Shown: positions 1 through 9,001 of the stretch, one piece after another
Layout: every line of letters starts with the position of its first letter
Numbering within the stretch: position 1 is the stretch's first letter
Source: Desulfurellales bacterium
GTDB lineage: Bacteria > Campylobacterota_A > Desulfurellia > Desulfurellales > Hippeaceae
Reading direction: 5' to 3'
Length of the DNA stretch: 64,000 bases
Assembly: GCA_027035885.1 (NCBI GenBank)
Contig: JALVTR010000171.1
Coordinates: 1 to 64,000, forward strand
The notes under the pieces: model-generated
What the model was told of the DNA's origin: nothing
Seen by the model: only the letters and a program-made list of their open reading frames with translations
Database searches by the model: none
Position numbers and translations under genes: made by a program

Positions 1-138
1 ATTGGTAGTTATTATAATAGATCCCGTCTCATACTTCTTGTTTACTATCTGAAATAACAGATTGGATTGCTTCTCATTGAGTTTGAAATAGCCGAATTCT
101 AACTTGAACTCATTCGGAAATCTTCTCCTTGGTTCCAT
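1..138 (-). pseudogene. IstB-like (IS21 helper ATPase) fragment, chimeric N-terminus
   Basis: Reading the minus strand from an ATG at 138 gives 46 residues that run off the left edge. Residues 15-46 (FGYFKLNEKQSN, then LLFQIVNKKYETGSIIITTN) look like the central part of IstB, the ATPase helper of IS21-family elements. The first dozen residues (MEPRRRFPNEFKLE) instead look like the start of an IS3-type OrfA. The two parts appear to be joined near a GAATTC, so this is probably insertion-sequence debris rather than a working gene. The rest of the frame is outside the window. Confidence 0.45.
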
Positions 139-288
139 GAAAACTACCTTCTGTAAGTTAGTTTATCATATGTACTAACTTTGTGTATGCAGGATTGTAG
201 CAAGACCAGTGCTTTAACCGAGTAATACATACAAACCCCCAACAATTTTATTTACCCTCTCTCTTTTAACAGATTTAAAAGATGAGGG

Positions 289-353
289 TATGCTACCAAA
301 AGGGTGGGGAATTTATAAGCCCTTTTGGTGGGGAGTTTATTGTAGCTTTAACA
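289..353 (+). repeat. Dispersed 65-bp repeat, copy 1
   Basis: This segment is almost identical to 8267-8333, with a 2-base insertion and a few substitutions between the copies. It contains a hairpin-capable core (AAAAGGG, 15-base loop, CCCTTTT) and two internal near-repeats of GTGGGGARTTTAT. Both copies lie next to IS1634-type transposase fragments, so it may be a mobile-element end or a small non-autonomous element. No ORF explains it. Confidence 0.7.
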
Positions 354-433
354 GAAAACTAAGCCGTTTTTTGAATTTTAGATGATTTTCTTATTATTCG
401 TCAAAGTAAGAATCTTTGGCTATAGATATATTC

Positions 434-844
434 TTAGGTTTCAGTTTGTATTGTAAAAAAATAACAATATTGCCATATTTGGAGTCTTTTCCTTTTCTTG
501 ATTTCCATTTTGCTCAAACTGCCTGCAAAATAGGTGTCTGTTATATCTAAAACAAGGGCTGTTTTTTTGAGTTTTCCTGCGCTTAACTTTTTAAAGAGCC
601 TCTGTTCAATAACGCTAAAGTCCATCTCTTCCACTCTATCCAATGCTTAATACAGATGCTTGTCTATTAATTTATCAATGGACAGCAGCTCTTTTAATAA
701 GGTGTTTTCTATATGTTCAGGGAGTTTGTAGAGAGGTTTTCTTGCAATAACTGAATACCTTAAAAGTTTTCTTTGTAGTGGATAGAAAGTTGAGGAAAGT
801 TGGATAAAGAAACTCCGTGCGAAGTGCAGGATGGAGCTTGTCAA
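434..844 (-). pseudogene. IS1634-like transposase remnant
   Basis: Two consecutive minus-strand frames (844-647 and 643-434) together read like an internal part of an IS1634/IS4-group transposase. The second frame contains ALVLDITDTYFAG, which resembles the first catalytic-Asp region of the DDE domain. The stop between the frames and the absence of the rest of the protein show that it is broken. A different fragment, with the N-terminal domain of the same broad group, occurs at 8503-8763. Confidence 0.55.
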
Positions 845-1044
845 ATCTTGAATGTAACGATAAATGATGTTGCATTATTTTTTATAGGGGTGTATAAATA
901 AGGCAACTGTGTGAAGCAAATGTACCCTGTATTTTTGTGGAAAGGGTATTAGTTTAGTGAGGATGAGGAAGTATAATAACTTGTGTTATGCGGAAAAAAC
1001 TTTGCAAACAAATTTGAGTTCACTCCCCCAACCCCCGAATTTCT

Positions 1045-1056
1045 GGGGGGGGGGGG
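1045..1056 (+). repeat. 12-base G homopolymer upstream of the EAL gene
   Basis: Twelve consecutive G bases lie about 170 bp upstream of the GTG start at 1224, flanked by C-rich runs on both sides. Such tracts are prone to slippage and could alter spacing in an upstream region. They are also a common site of sequencing error. The overlapping ORF 957-1223 has no recognisable features. Confidence 0.6.
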
Positions 1057-1223
1057 TGAAAACCCCCTTCTTATATTGTTCATTGTACTCAGAGAAGTGT
1101 TACGAACATTTTGATTGCCTTTTCCTAAAATCCTACGTTAAGCATACTTTAAGAACGCTGCCGTTTATTATTGTTTTTACAGTTTTTTCCATAAGGGTTA
1201 AAATCGGTTATACGGGGGTTTAA

Positions 1224-4200
1224 GTGAAAGATTTACAAATGCTCGATATATTGGCTAATTTTTCTTTGGTGGGTGTTTATATATACCAACAGAGTGATGG
1301 TAGGATAGTCTTCGTAAATGACTATCTTGCAGACATGCTTGGATATAAAAAGAGTGAGCTGTTGGATAAAAGTTTGTTCGATATTTACTCTCACAGCAAA
1401 GATGAACTTCAAGTATACATCGACAGGCGACTGAAAAAGGGGTCTTCTTCATCCGAACATCTCAGTTTTACTCTTTTATCTAAAACCGGTGAAGCGATCT
1501 ATGTAGAAGAATTTGTCTATAGCATTAACTATAAGGGTAAGCCCTCAGGATTTGTAATTTTAGTTGATAAAACAAGAGAGAAATCTTTTGAGAAGCTCTT
1601 TCATGCATTAACTCAAATCAATCAACTTATAGTTAGAACAGAAAACGAGGAAGAGCTGCTAATCCGAATATGCGATTTGCTTGTTGAAGATGTTGGCTAT
1701 TATGCGGCGACCGTGGGCTCAGTAGATGAAGCTACAAAACTGTATAAAGTAAGATATGTGGAATCAAAGTCTGAAGAGGTAGAGAAAGCCATCAAAAAAC
1801 TTGTTATAGGTGTTGACTTGAGCAAGTCTTACGGAAGGAGCAGCGTATCGAAGGCTTACAACACGGGCAAGGTAAGCTCTATATCCGACATAACAAAAGA
1901 AATGAATATGAGCTATTGGGCAAAAGAGCAAAAACGTTTCGGAATACACTCCGCTTGTTCCATACCGATATTTAAAAACAACACTATCAGGTATATCTTG
2001 TTAATCCACGACAATGTAAAGGGCTCATTCAATCGTGAATTTCTTCATTTGCTTGAGGAGATTAAAGCTAATATTTCTTTCGCTTTAAATAAGATAGAAA
2101 AAGATAAAAGGTTAATTGAACAGGAAAAACAGCTGAAGATACAATCAAGGATATATAATACACTTTATCACTTAAATAGAGTTGCAATGGAATCAGAAGA
2201 TGAGAACGAATTCTTAAATAAACTTCCCGATGTTTTTACTGAATACTTGGAGGTAGAAGTTGCTTTTGTTGGCCAAATTAGAGACAATTTTTTTGCTATT
2301 CCCTACAAATCTATAAAAGATAGTTCAATAAAGGAATTTTTAAATGTTGTAAAAGAATTTTTAAACAAACCCCCGCAATCATTAGATAGGGATAAAATAC
2401 CGTTTATAAAGGCGTATAAACGCAAAAAAATTTATATAGTTAACGACTTATTAGAAGAAGGCTCTTCTGTCTTTAAGCCTTATCATAAGCTTTACAATGT
2501 CAACTCCTGCTGCGCATTACCTGTGATAAAGAAAAGTAAAGCCGTTTACAGTTTAGCTTTGCTCTCCAAGCGTAAAAACCTTTTTAAAAATCTATCAATT
2601 TACAGATTTTTGGACGCTATTTCCAAAGAGATTGAATTTATTTTAAACAAGTTCGAACAGGACGAATTTATGCAGATGGTATTGTCCGCCATAAACTTAG
2701 GTTTCGATTTTATCGTTATAACGGACGAAAGCTTTAAAATTGTGTATGTAAATGACAATACGGCGCGGTTTTCTGGCTATTCAAAGGACGAACTCATAGG
2801 AAAACACCACTCCATCTTCTCCTCAAAAAAACACACGAAAGAATTTACAAAAAACTTTTATGATACACTTCTATCCGGCAGGACTTATACGGGCATTATA
2901 ACATACAAAACAAAGGATTCAAGGTTAGCAAAAACTCTTATGAACATAACGCCATACAAATCAAAAAATAAAAAAACTTATTATATAGCAACAGGAAGGG
3001 ATATATCTGGAAGTGTAGAAATCCAAAAGACCATAGAGGAAAGTTTGAGTAAAGATTTTCTCACAGGTTTAGAGACCCGAGCAGCTTTTGTTGTCGATTT
3101 GGAAAGATTCATAAAAAGGGGAAAGTATGAGAAACTGCTTGGTGCCGTCGTTGTTTTAAATCCTGTCAGATTTTCAGCAATAAATCACGCTTACGGTTTT
3201 GAAATCGGAAACAATTTGCTTACTCAAATAGCAAAAAGACTTAAAACCTATTTCAGAGAGTACGATGTTATAGCAAAGCTTGAATCCGATAAATTCGGTA
3301 TTATCATAAAGGATTTAAAGAGTGAAGAGGATATATATACCATACTTTATAGATTAATCGACTATCTCTCAAAACCTTATACCGTAGACGACAAAATAAT
3401 CTCACTTTCATTTAATGCTGGCATAAGCATATATCCCAAAGATGCAAGAGAGCCCAAAACACTGGTGGACAAGGCTGAAATCGCCTTATTGGATGCTAAA
3501 CAAAAGGAAGAAAGCTTGGGTTTTTACAAAGAAGACCTAAAAGAAAAAGCTCAAAAAAGGATGAACTTAAGAAACTCTATGACAAAGGCTCTAAAAAGAA
3601 GAGAGTTTGTTCTATACTATCAACCGTACTTTAACGCAAAGACACACAGAATAGAAGGAGCAGAGGCTCTATTGAGGTGGAAAAAGAATGGGAAAATCAT
3701 TCCTCCGATGGAATTCATACCGTATTTAGAAGAAACCGGAATGATAAGTACGGTTGAGAATTGGATTATTAAAGAGGTGTCAAAAAAACAGAAGCAGTGG
3801 ATGGGAAAACAAATTCAACCCGTGCCCATTTCAATCAACATATCTCCTATAAGCTTTTCAAGAAAAGATTTTGCAGAAAACTTTTTATCGAATGTCAAGG
3901 CTACAGGTGCTGATTCTAAACTAATAAACATAGAGATCATAGAAAGATTGTTTATAGAAAACATAGAGAACTCAAAATATATACTCAACGTAATAAAACA
4001 GCACGGATTTCGATTTGCCATTGATGATTTCGGAACGGGCTATTCCTCTCTTTCATATCTAACGTCACTTCCAATAGATTACATAAAAATAGACATATCC
4101 TTTGTGAGAAAAATGATGGAAGATAGCAACACAAAAGCCATTGTAAAAACAATAATATCCCTTTCGAAGGATATCAATATGAAAACCATAGCAGAGGGTG

Positions 4201-4325
4201 TTGAAACGAAAGAACAGTTGGAGTTATTAAAAACTTTGGGCTGCGATTATATTCAGGGATATCTATTTTCAAAGCCTTTGCCTGAAGATGAGTTTGAGAA
4301 AATGCTCATTGGAGTACATGTTTAG
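1224..4325 (+). CDS. PAS-GAF-GAF-PAS-GGDEF(degenerate)-EAL cyclic-di-GMP phosphodiesterase
   Basis: This 1033-residue cytoplasmic protein has no membrane segments. The order is PAS (about 5-120), GAF-like (125-290), a second GAF-like region (305-480), PAS (485-600), GGDEF-fold (605-770) and EAL (785-1030). The GGDEF signature is replaced by LESDKF (686-691), so it should not synthesise cyclic-di-GMP, though it could bind GTP or be purely structural. The EAL domain keeps EALLRW (814-819), DDFGTGYSS (934-942), AEGVET and QGYLFSKPLP, so phosphodiesterase activity is expected. The GTG at 1224 directly follows a stop codon and has a G-rich sequence upstream; ATG at 1239 is an alternative. The ligand of the PAS/GAF part is unknown. 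A chemoreceptor gene follows after 92 bp. Confidence 0.9.
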   Translation: MKDLQMLDILANFSLVGVYIYQQSDGRIVFVNDYLADMLGYKKSELLDKSLFDIYSHSKDELQVYIDRRLKKGSSSSEHLSFTLLSKTGEAIYVEEFVYSINYKGKPSGFVILVDKTREKSFEKLFHALTQINQLIVRTENEEELLIRICDLLVEDVGYYAATVGSVDEATKLYKVRYVESKSEEVEKAIKKLVIGVDLSKSYGRSSVSKAYNTGKVSSISDITKEMNMSYWAKEQKRFGIHSACSIPIFKNNTIRYILLIHDNVKGSFNREFLHLLEEIKANISFALNKIEKDKRLIEQEKQLKIQSRIYNTLYHLNRVAMESEDENEFLNKLPDVFTEYLEVEVAFVGQIRDNFFAIPYKSIKDSSIKEFLNVVKEFLNKPPQSLDRDKIPFIKAYKRKKIYIVNDLLEEGSSVFKPYHKLYNVNSCCALPVIKKSKAVYSLALLSKRKNLFKNLSIYRFLDAISKEIEFILNKFEQDEFMQMVLSAINLGFDFIVITDESFKIVYVNDNTARFSGYSKDELIGKHHSIFSSKKHTKEFTKNFYDTLLSGRTYTGIITYKTKDSRLAKTLMNITPYKSKNKKTYYIATGRDISGSVEIQKTIEESLSKDFLTGLETRAAFVVDLERFIKRGKYEKLLGAVVVLNPVRFSAINHAYGFEIGNNLLTQIAKRLKTYFREYDVIAKLESDKFGIIIKDLKSEEDIYTILYRLIDYLSKPYTVDDKIISLSFNAGISIYPKDAREPKTLVDKAEIALLDAKQKEESLGFYKEDLKEKAQKRMNLRNSMTKALKRREFVLYYQPYFNAKTHRIEGAEALLRWKKNGKIIPPMEFIPYLEETGMISTVENWIIKEVSKKQKQWMGKQIQPVPISINISPISFSRKDFAENFLSNVKATGADSKLINIEIIERLFIENIENSKYILNVIKQHGFRFAIDDFGTGYSSLSYLTSLPIDYIKIDISFVRKMMEDSNTKAIVKTIISLSKDINMKTIAEGVETKEQLELLKTLGCDYIQGYLFSKPLPEDEFEKMLIGVHV

Positions 4326-4417
4326 TTGAGAATAGGCTCTGCGTGTAAGTTGTTGACAAACGGCTTTAATAAGCTTAGCTTTCATTAATTGTTATTAAAC
4401 AAAGAAGGGGGTAGATT

Positions 4418-6082
4418 ATGTTGTACAGGTTGTTTGTTTTCACGACTGTTACATTCATTCTTTATGTTTCCTTAGGCATAGTTTCTTACATGTTTTTTAG
4501 AAACACTTTTGATAGTTACTTTATATTACTATTCATTTCTGCTTCCCTTGGTTTTGCCGCAGTGAACTTTGCTTATTATTATGGCAAGCTAATGGTGGGC
4601 ATAGGAAGAATGAATGAGGAATTTAAAGAAATTCTATCGGACGAAAGGATAGACTTAACAAGGGACATAGACACATCGGTTGTACCGTCCATACAGATGT
4701 TCATAAGGAAGTTTAGGGAACTAACAAACACTATAATAGGTAATCTCATTACAGCCGCAGGTAAAGCCAGCATATTTAGTGCCAAATTTAACTTTGAACT
4801 CAAGAAAACGATTAAAGCTATAAACGAAAATATGGAACAGTTTGATGCCATAAATTCAACAATGCAAGATGCGTCAAGAGCTATAACAGACATATCGAAG
4901 AATGTAGAGGAATTTAGCGAATTCATGAGTGAAGTTGAACGGGCAGCCAAAGAGGTTTTATCCATTTCTGAAAATGTAGAAAAGGATATGGAAGCCAACG
5001 TCGAAATGATGGAAAGAGGCAAGAAGACAATTAACGAACTTGGTGATAACCTGAAAAATATCTCAAATATAGTTAACGTCATAAACGATATAGCAGACCA
5101 GACTAATCTATTGGCTTTAAACGCTGCAATAGAAGCCGCCCGTGCTGGCGAAGCAGGCCGTGGCTTTGCCGTTGTCGCAGATGAGGTGAGAAAATTAGCG
5201 GAGAAAACGCAATCAAACGCTCAGGAAATATACGAAATGATAAACACGGTTAGTGAGAATGCAGAAAAACTTATTGGGCAAAATTTGCAGGTGGCACAAA
5301 AGATAAAGGAAAGCGGTGATGAAACAGCAAAGATAAAAAGCACCTTTGAAAGTGTGGTAGGCGAGATAGAGAGGGCGTCCCAAATGCTTTCAAATATAAC
5401 AGCTTCGGTAGAAGAACAATCGGCATCAATTGAGGAAGTGACGCAAACGGTTACGACGGTAACGGAATCCACCCGTGAGGTAGTGAATGGTTTAAATGAA
5501 GTTGCAAATCAGAGTGTTGATTTAACGGAAGTGTCAAGCCAAGCATTCAGAATGCTTCAGAAATTAAAATTAAATCATCCTTTTGAGGAAACATATAAGC
5601 TATTAAGGGAGGGGAAAAAAGAAATAGAAGATATCATTAATGAGTCAATTAAAAAAGGCACTATATCATCATCAGATATTTGGGATAGAAATTATAAGCC
5701 GATTCCAAATACAAATCCACAGAAATACGAAGCAAGGTTTGCGGACTTTTTTAAGAAATATATTAAACCCATTGAGGATAAATATATGGCTAAAGATAGC
5801 AAGCTCAAATATTTTGTGATTACCGATGATAGGGGTTACGTACCGGCACACAACTCAATCTACGATGAACCAGAAACAGGCGATTATGAAAGAGATTTGG
5901 TGCATAGTAGATCTAAGAGAATTTATGATGACCCGATAAGTCGTGCTTGTATCAATAATACGGAACCTCTTCTAATTCAAACCTATTTGAGAGATACAGG
6001 TAATGCAATGATAGATATGTCCGCACCTATCTATGTAGATGGTAGGCATTGGGGGACGTTAAGGACGGGGTTTGGCGTTTAG
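4418..6082 (+). CDS. Methyl-accepting chemotaxis protein with C-terminal sensor-like domain
   Basis: This is a 554-residue chemoreceptor. Two hydrophobic segments (about 5-27 and 33-57) sit close together with almost no periplasmic loop, so sensing is probably cytoplasmic or within the membrane. The signalling coiled coil (about 110-385) carries the conserved hairpin tip around [20 protein letters not shown]. After it comes a domain of about 150 residues (400-554) with [15 protein letters not shown] and [10 protein letters not shown]. This layout is seen in a group of proteobacterial receptors in which the C-terminal part is thought to be a PAS/Cache-like sensor. The start is set by GAAGGGGG before the ATG. 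It would couple to CheA/CheW, which are not in this window. Confidence 0.9.
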   Translation: MLYRLFVFTTVTFILYVSLGIVSYMFFRNTFDSYFILLFISASLGFAAVNFAYYYGKLMVGIGRMNEEFKEILSDERIDLTRDIDTSVVPSIQMFIRKFRELTNTIIGNLITAAGKASIFSAKFNFELKKTIKAINENMEQFDAINSTMQDASRAITDISKNVEEFSEFMSEVERAAKEVLSISENVEKDMEANVEMMERGKKTINELGDNLKNISNIVNVINDIADQTNLLALNAAIEAARAGEAGRGFAVVADEVRKLAEKTQSNAQEIYEMINTVSENAEKLIGQNLQVAQKIKESGDETAKIKSTFESVVGEIERASQMLSNITASVEEQSASIEEVTQTVTTVTESTREVVNGLNEVANQSVDLTEVSSQAFRMLQKLKLNHPFEETYKLLREGKKEIEDIINESIKKGTISSSDIWDRNYKPIPNTNPQKYEARFADFFKKYIKPIEDKYMAKDSKLKYFVITDDRGYVPAHNSIYDEPETGDYERDLVHSRSKRIYDDPISRACINNTEPLLIQTYLRDTGNAMIDMSAPIYVDGRHWGTLRTGFGV

Positions 6083-6768
6083 CCACCCGTCAGTTTTTCC
6101 GCTTGCTAAGCTGATAGAGCCCATAAACATGTGGATTCGACAGCTCAGTTCTTAGTTTCAATTGTTTTATTCCCTTGTAATTAAAGCTACTTAATTGTCT
6201 TTAGCTCAAACTCTAAAATTTGAAATATGCACGTTCCTTTCAGAAAAAGAAATAGTGCAAAGGACTTTTTAAAAATCCTGTTTCTGTAATGATAGAACTT
6301 GATAATGACATTATCAAGTTCTTGTATACCTTTATAAAAAACAACATTTTTCGCTGTATAAGAAATAGGTCTAATTTCGTTGAAAAAGGTCACTTTTAAT
6401 AGGTTTTTTGACAATCAAAAAAAGCATATCAATTCCAGTTTCTTCCCTTATCTATACCATTTCCCATGAAAAATCAAGAAAAATGCATTAAGAAAACCCG
6501 CACAATAAATTTCTTTGGTTAATAGTCTGTGAAATATGAAAAATAAAGCCCATTTGTCCTGTTTTTATTGTTTTCTACGTTGGTGATTGATGGAGGTGTA
6601 AAAAGTGAGATTAAGAGCTTATTTAGAAATTTCTATACAATTTTTCTTTGTTGTTTTTAAAATTTACTAATTTTAAGGTTTTCCCATTATCTTTTAACTT
6701 TTCATGGTCATTTTTTATGTTTAAATCTTATGAAATAATAAATTATTGGAAAAAAGGAGGTTGTTGCT
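6083..6768. other. Non-coding interval between chemoreceptor and lemA
   Basis: About 690 bp without a convincing gene. The minus-strand frame 6187-6414 has no family features and spans a perfect palindrome, so it was not accepted. A very short frame with a good ribosome site (GGAGGTG then GTG at 6605, 22 codons) may be a leader peptide or chance. The segment just before lemA is extremely AT-rich and probably holds its promoter. Confidence 0.5.
6295..6321. repeat. Perfect 27-bp palindrome
   Basis: Two 13-base arms, GAACTTGATAATG and CATTATCAAGTTC, are perfect reverse complements around a single central A. There is no T-run on either side, so it is not a normal rho-independent terminator. The odd-length symmetry fits a dimeric operator or a recombinase/resolution site. 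The nearest genes are the chemoreceptor about 210 bp to the left and lemA about 450 bp to the right. Confidence 0.8.
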
Positions 6769-7335
6769 ATGAACGGTACTACTGGATTAATAGTTTTAGC
6801 GGTAATTTTTGGAATACTATTATTTATAATTTTCCTGTATAATAGTTTAATCTATAAAAAAAACCAGATAGATAACATTACTGGTTCCATCGACACCTTA
6901 CTTAAGAAAAGGTTTGACTTAATTCCTAACCTCGTTGAAGCCGTAAAGCAATATATGAATTACGAAAACAAGCTCATCAAGGATGTGGTTGAGTTGAGAT
7001 CGAAAGCTTCTGCTGTTTCAAATTTAAAGAGCAAATTGGAATTGGAGGACGAACTTAAAGAAAAACTGGATATTCTGTTTGTAAATTTTGAGAATTATCC
7101 GGATTTAAAGACAAGCAACAATTTATTGCAGCTGCAACTAGAATTGAGCGATATAGAGTCACAAATCAGTGCGGCAAGGAGAACCTATAGCCAGGTTGTT
7201 ACAGAGTTCAATAATACGTTAGAGATGTTTCCCACTAACATAGTTGCTTCTTTCTTGGGTTATAAACGACGAGAAGTTTTTTTTATACCTGAAGGAGAAA
7301 GGAAAAACATTGATTTAAGGAATTTGTTTAAGTAG
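6769..7335 (+). CDS. lemA: LemA family protein
   Basis: A 188-residue protein with one N-terminal membrane anchor (about 5-27) followed by a helical domain. The LemA hallmark is visible: YNSLIYKKNQIDN and then a helix with KKRFDLIPNLVEAVKQYMNYE. The C-terminal FPTNIVASFLGYKRREVFF also fits the family. The molecular function of LemA is not established. It is followed after 12 bp by a DUF3137 gene, a recurrent pairing. AAAAGGAGG precedes the ATG, so the start is secure. Confidence 0.93.
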   Translation: MNGTTGLIVLAVIFGILLFIIFLYNSLIYKKNQIDNITGSIDTLLKKRFDLIPNLVEAVKQYMNYENKLIKDVVELRSKASAVSNLKSKLELEDELKEKLDILFVNFENYPDLKTSNNLLQLQLELSDIESQISAARRTYSQVVTEFNNTLEMFPTNIVASFLGYKRREVFFIPEGERKNIDLRNLFK

Positions 7336-7347
7336 CGAGGCGAAAAA

Positions 7348-8247
7348 ATGAAACAAGAAAAAGATAGGTTTGAGGAGCTAAAAAAAGATAGTTCAAATAC
7401 GATAATGCTAATAGCATTTATTTTCTTTGGTGCTGTCATCTTTACTTTTGTTACTTTAATGAGTAAAAACACGGACCATATGTTTTTTGTCTTCTTTATA
7501 TGGATTGCAGCTATAATTTTAGTTGGTTTTATAGTTAACGATTACCAATATAAGTTTAAAGAAACTATTATAAAACCATTTGTCGAGTCTAAGGGCCTAA
7601 GGTATTTGCCAAGAAATATGATAGATGAAGTATACATTAAGAAAAGCAAGCTTATAAGGGGTTACGATTCTATTGGTGGTCGTGATCTTATACAAGGAAA
7701 AGGCTTCTCATTTAGTCAAGTCAGGGTAGTAGAGTATGAAGAGGATGATGAAGACCATACAAAGATTACAGTGATTTTTGATGGTGTATTTTACAGGTGT
7801 GAATTACCTAAAAATATAAATATAAAGGGCACCTATTTTGTTCATAAGGCTTTGATTAATTTGGATGGCTTATTACCGCCAATTTTTAGCCGCACGAGGG
7901 TAAGATTAGAGCATCGTGAATTTGAACATTTATTCAACGTTTATGGAGATGGCCAAATTGAGGGTCGATATATTTTTGATCATACTTTTATGGAAAAGTT
8001 ATTAAGCATTTACGATAAATACAAATTTGATGGAATTTCCATTGTTAATGGTTGTTTGTATATTGTTTTTCCGAATGTTGATCTCATTAAAGTTCATTTG
8101 AGTTTTTCAGGTTTAGACAGTGAAAGAATCGAATTAATAAAAAACAAAATATTTTTCTTTGCCTCTTTAAGGGAGCACTTGTTCTACAAGTACTTGAAAT
8201 TTGAAGATACTGTAGTAAAAGGAAGCTCATTTAACTCAGCTCAATAG
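7348..8247 (+). CDS. DUF3137 family membrane protein
   Basis: A 299-residue protein with two hydrophobic segments (about 18-38 and 46-64) followed by a soluble region rich in beta strands, as in DUF3137 proteins commonly encoded beside lemA. It contains no recognisable catalytic motif. It lies 12 bp after lemA in the same direction, so the two are probably one operon acting at the inner membrane. The function is unknown. The stop is followed within 20 bp by the second copy of the dispersed 65-bp repeat. Confidence 0.8.
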   Translation: MKQEKDRFEELKKDSSNTIMLIAFIFFGAVIFTFVTLMSKNTDHMFFVFFIWIAAIILVGFIVNDYQYKFKETIIKPFVESKGLRYLPRNMIDEVYIKKSKLIRGYDSIGGRDLIQGKGFSFSQVRVVEYEEDDEDHTKITVIFDGVFYRCELPKNINIKGTYFVHKALINLDGLLPPIFSRTRVRLEHREFEHLFNVYGDGQIEGRYIFDHTFMEKLLSIYDKYKFDGISIVNGCLYIVFPNVDLIKVHLSFSGLDSERIELIKNKIFFFASLREHLFYKYLKFEDTVVKGSSFNSAQ

Positions 8248-8266
8248 CTCTCTTTTAAAAAAAGAA

Positions 8267-8333
8267 TATGTTATCAAAAGGGTGGGGAATTTATAAGCCC
8301 TTTTGTGGTGGGGAGTTTATTGTAGCTTTAACA
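8267..8333 (+). repeat. Dispersed 65-bp repeat, copy 2
   Basis: Second copy of the element at 289-353, in the same orientation and differing by a 2-base insertion (CCCTTTTGTGG versus CCCTTTTGG) and a few substitutions. It lies between the DUF3137 gene and a truncated IS1634-type transposase. The ORF 8268-8570 that runs through it has no family features and is taken as spurious. Confidence 0.7.
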
Positions 8334-8502
8334 TTAAAAAGAGTGGGCGTAATGGATAGAACCCCCCCTTCCGCACCCAAATCCCCATTTAAACCAAACC
8401 CAAATGCACAGCAAACGCACAGAGAGAAAATAGTGAAAAGGGTTGTAAAACAAATGGAACAGAAAGTGCTTAGATTTACCCCTAAAAAGAGGGGGTATTT
8501 AA

Positions 8503-8763
8503 ATGACACAACAAAAAGCAGTTATCAAGAACATGGACCATTTAGGACTGATAGCCGGTATGATAGATGAACTAAAGATTAAAGAAACTATAGATGATGC
8601 AATACAATCATCAAGTAAATCAAAGAACCTAAGCTATGGTGAAGCAACAAAGGCAATGATTCTTAACGGTCTTGGTTATGTTAACAAACAGCTCTACCTA
8701 ACACCTAAAATCTTGACTTATCTGGACACTTGTGTAAAACATAGAAAAGAGAAAGGATTTTAA
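8503..8763 (+). pseudogene. Truncated IS1634-family transposase (N-terminal domain only)
   Basis: The 86-residue frame starts with the N-terminal DUF4277-like region of IS1634 transposases (MDHLGLIAGMIDELKIKETID, continuing to a helix ending LGYVNKQLYLTP). After residue 68 or so the similarity stops and an unrelated tail (ILTYLDTCVKHRKEKGF) leads to the stop. A full transposase would be several hundred residues and carry a DDE core, which is absent. The junction probably marks another insertion or a deletion. Confidence 0.7.
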
Positions 8764-8917
8764 AAAAAGGTGTTCACTTATTTTTAGGAAAAGGTATCCA
8801 AAGAGGGTGAAATACGCAATTTCAAACAATAGTAAAGCTCAAATATGTTATAAAATTAACAAAGTTTTGCTTCGATAAAGATGTAGCTTTCTTATTATGA
8901 GGTTTATGTTGCTTGGC

Positions 8918-8976
8918 GTTTCCTATTTGTCTGTAATATGTTCACAACAAAACTTGATAAAATGTAAATAGGAAAC
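8918..8976 (+). promoter_or_regulatory. Perfect 11-bp inverted repeat upstream of the ferredoxin-AOR operon
   Basis: GTTTCCTATTT (8918-8928) and AAATAGGAAAC (8966-8976) are perfect reverse complements 37 bp apart, ending 26 bp before the ferredoxin start. The stretch between them contains a possible promoter -10 (GTAATAT). It could be a two-site operator or a long stem in the 5' leader. The regulator is unknown. Confidence 0.5.
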
Positions 8977-9001
8977 TGTAAATTTAGGAGGTTAAATAAC
9001 T

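Noticed and set aside
957-1223. 88-residue plus-strand ORF
   Set aside because: It runs through C- and G-homopolymer sequence, has no recognisable motif and no ribosome site, and ends where the EAL gene begins.
6187-6414. 75-residue minus-strand ORF
   Set aside because: No family features, no ribosome site, and it spans the 27-bp palindrome.
8268-8570. 100-residue plus-strand ORF
   Set aside because: It translates the dispersed repeat and overlaps the better supported transposase fragment.
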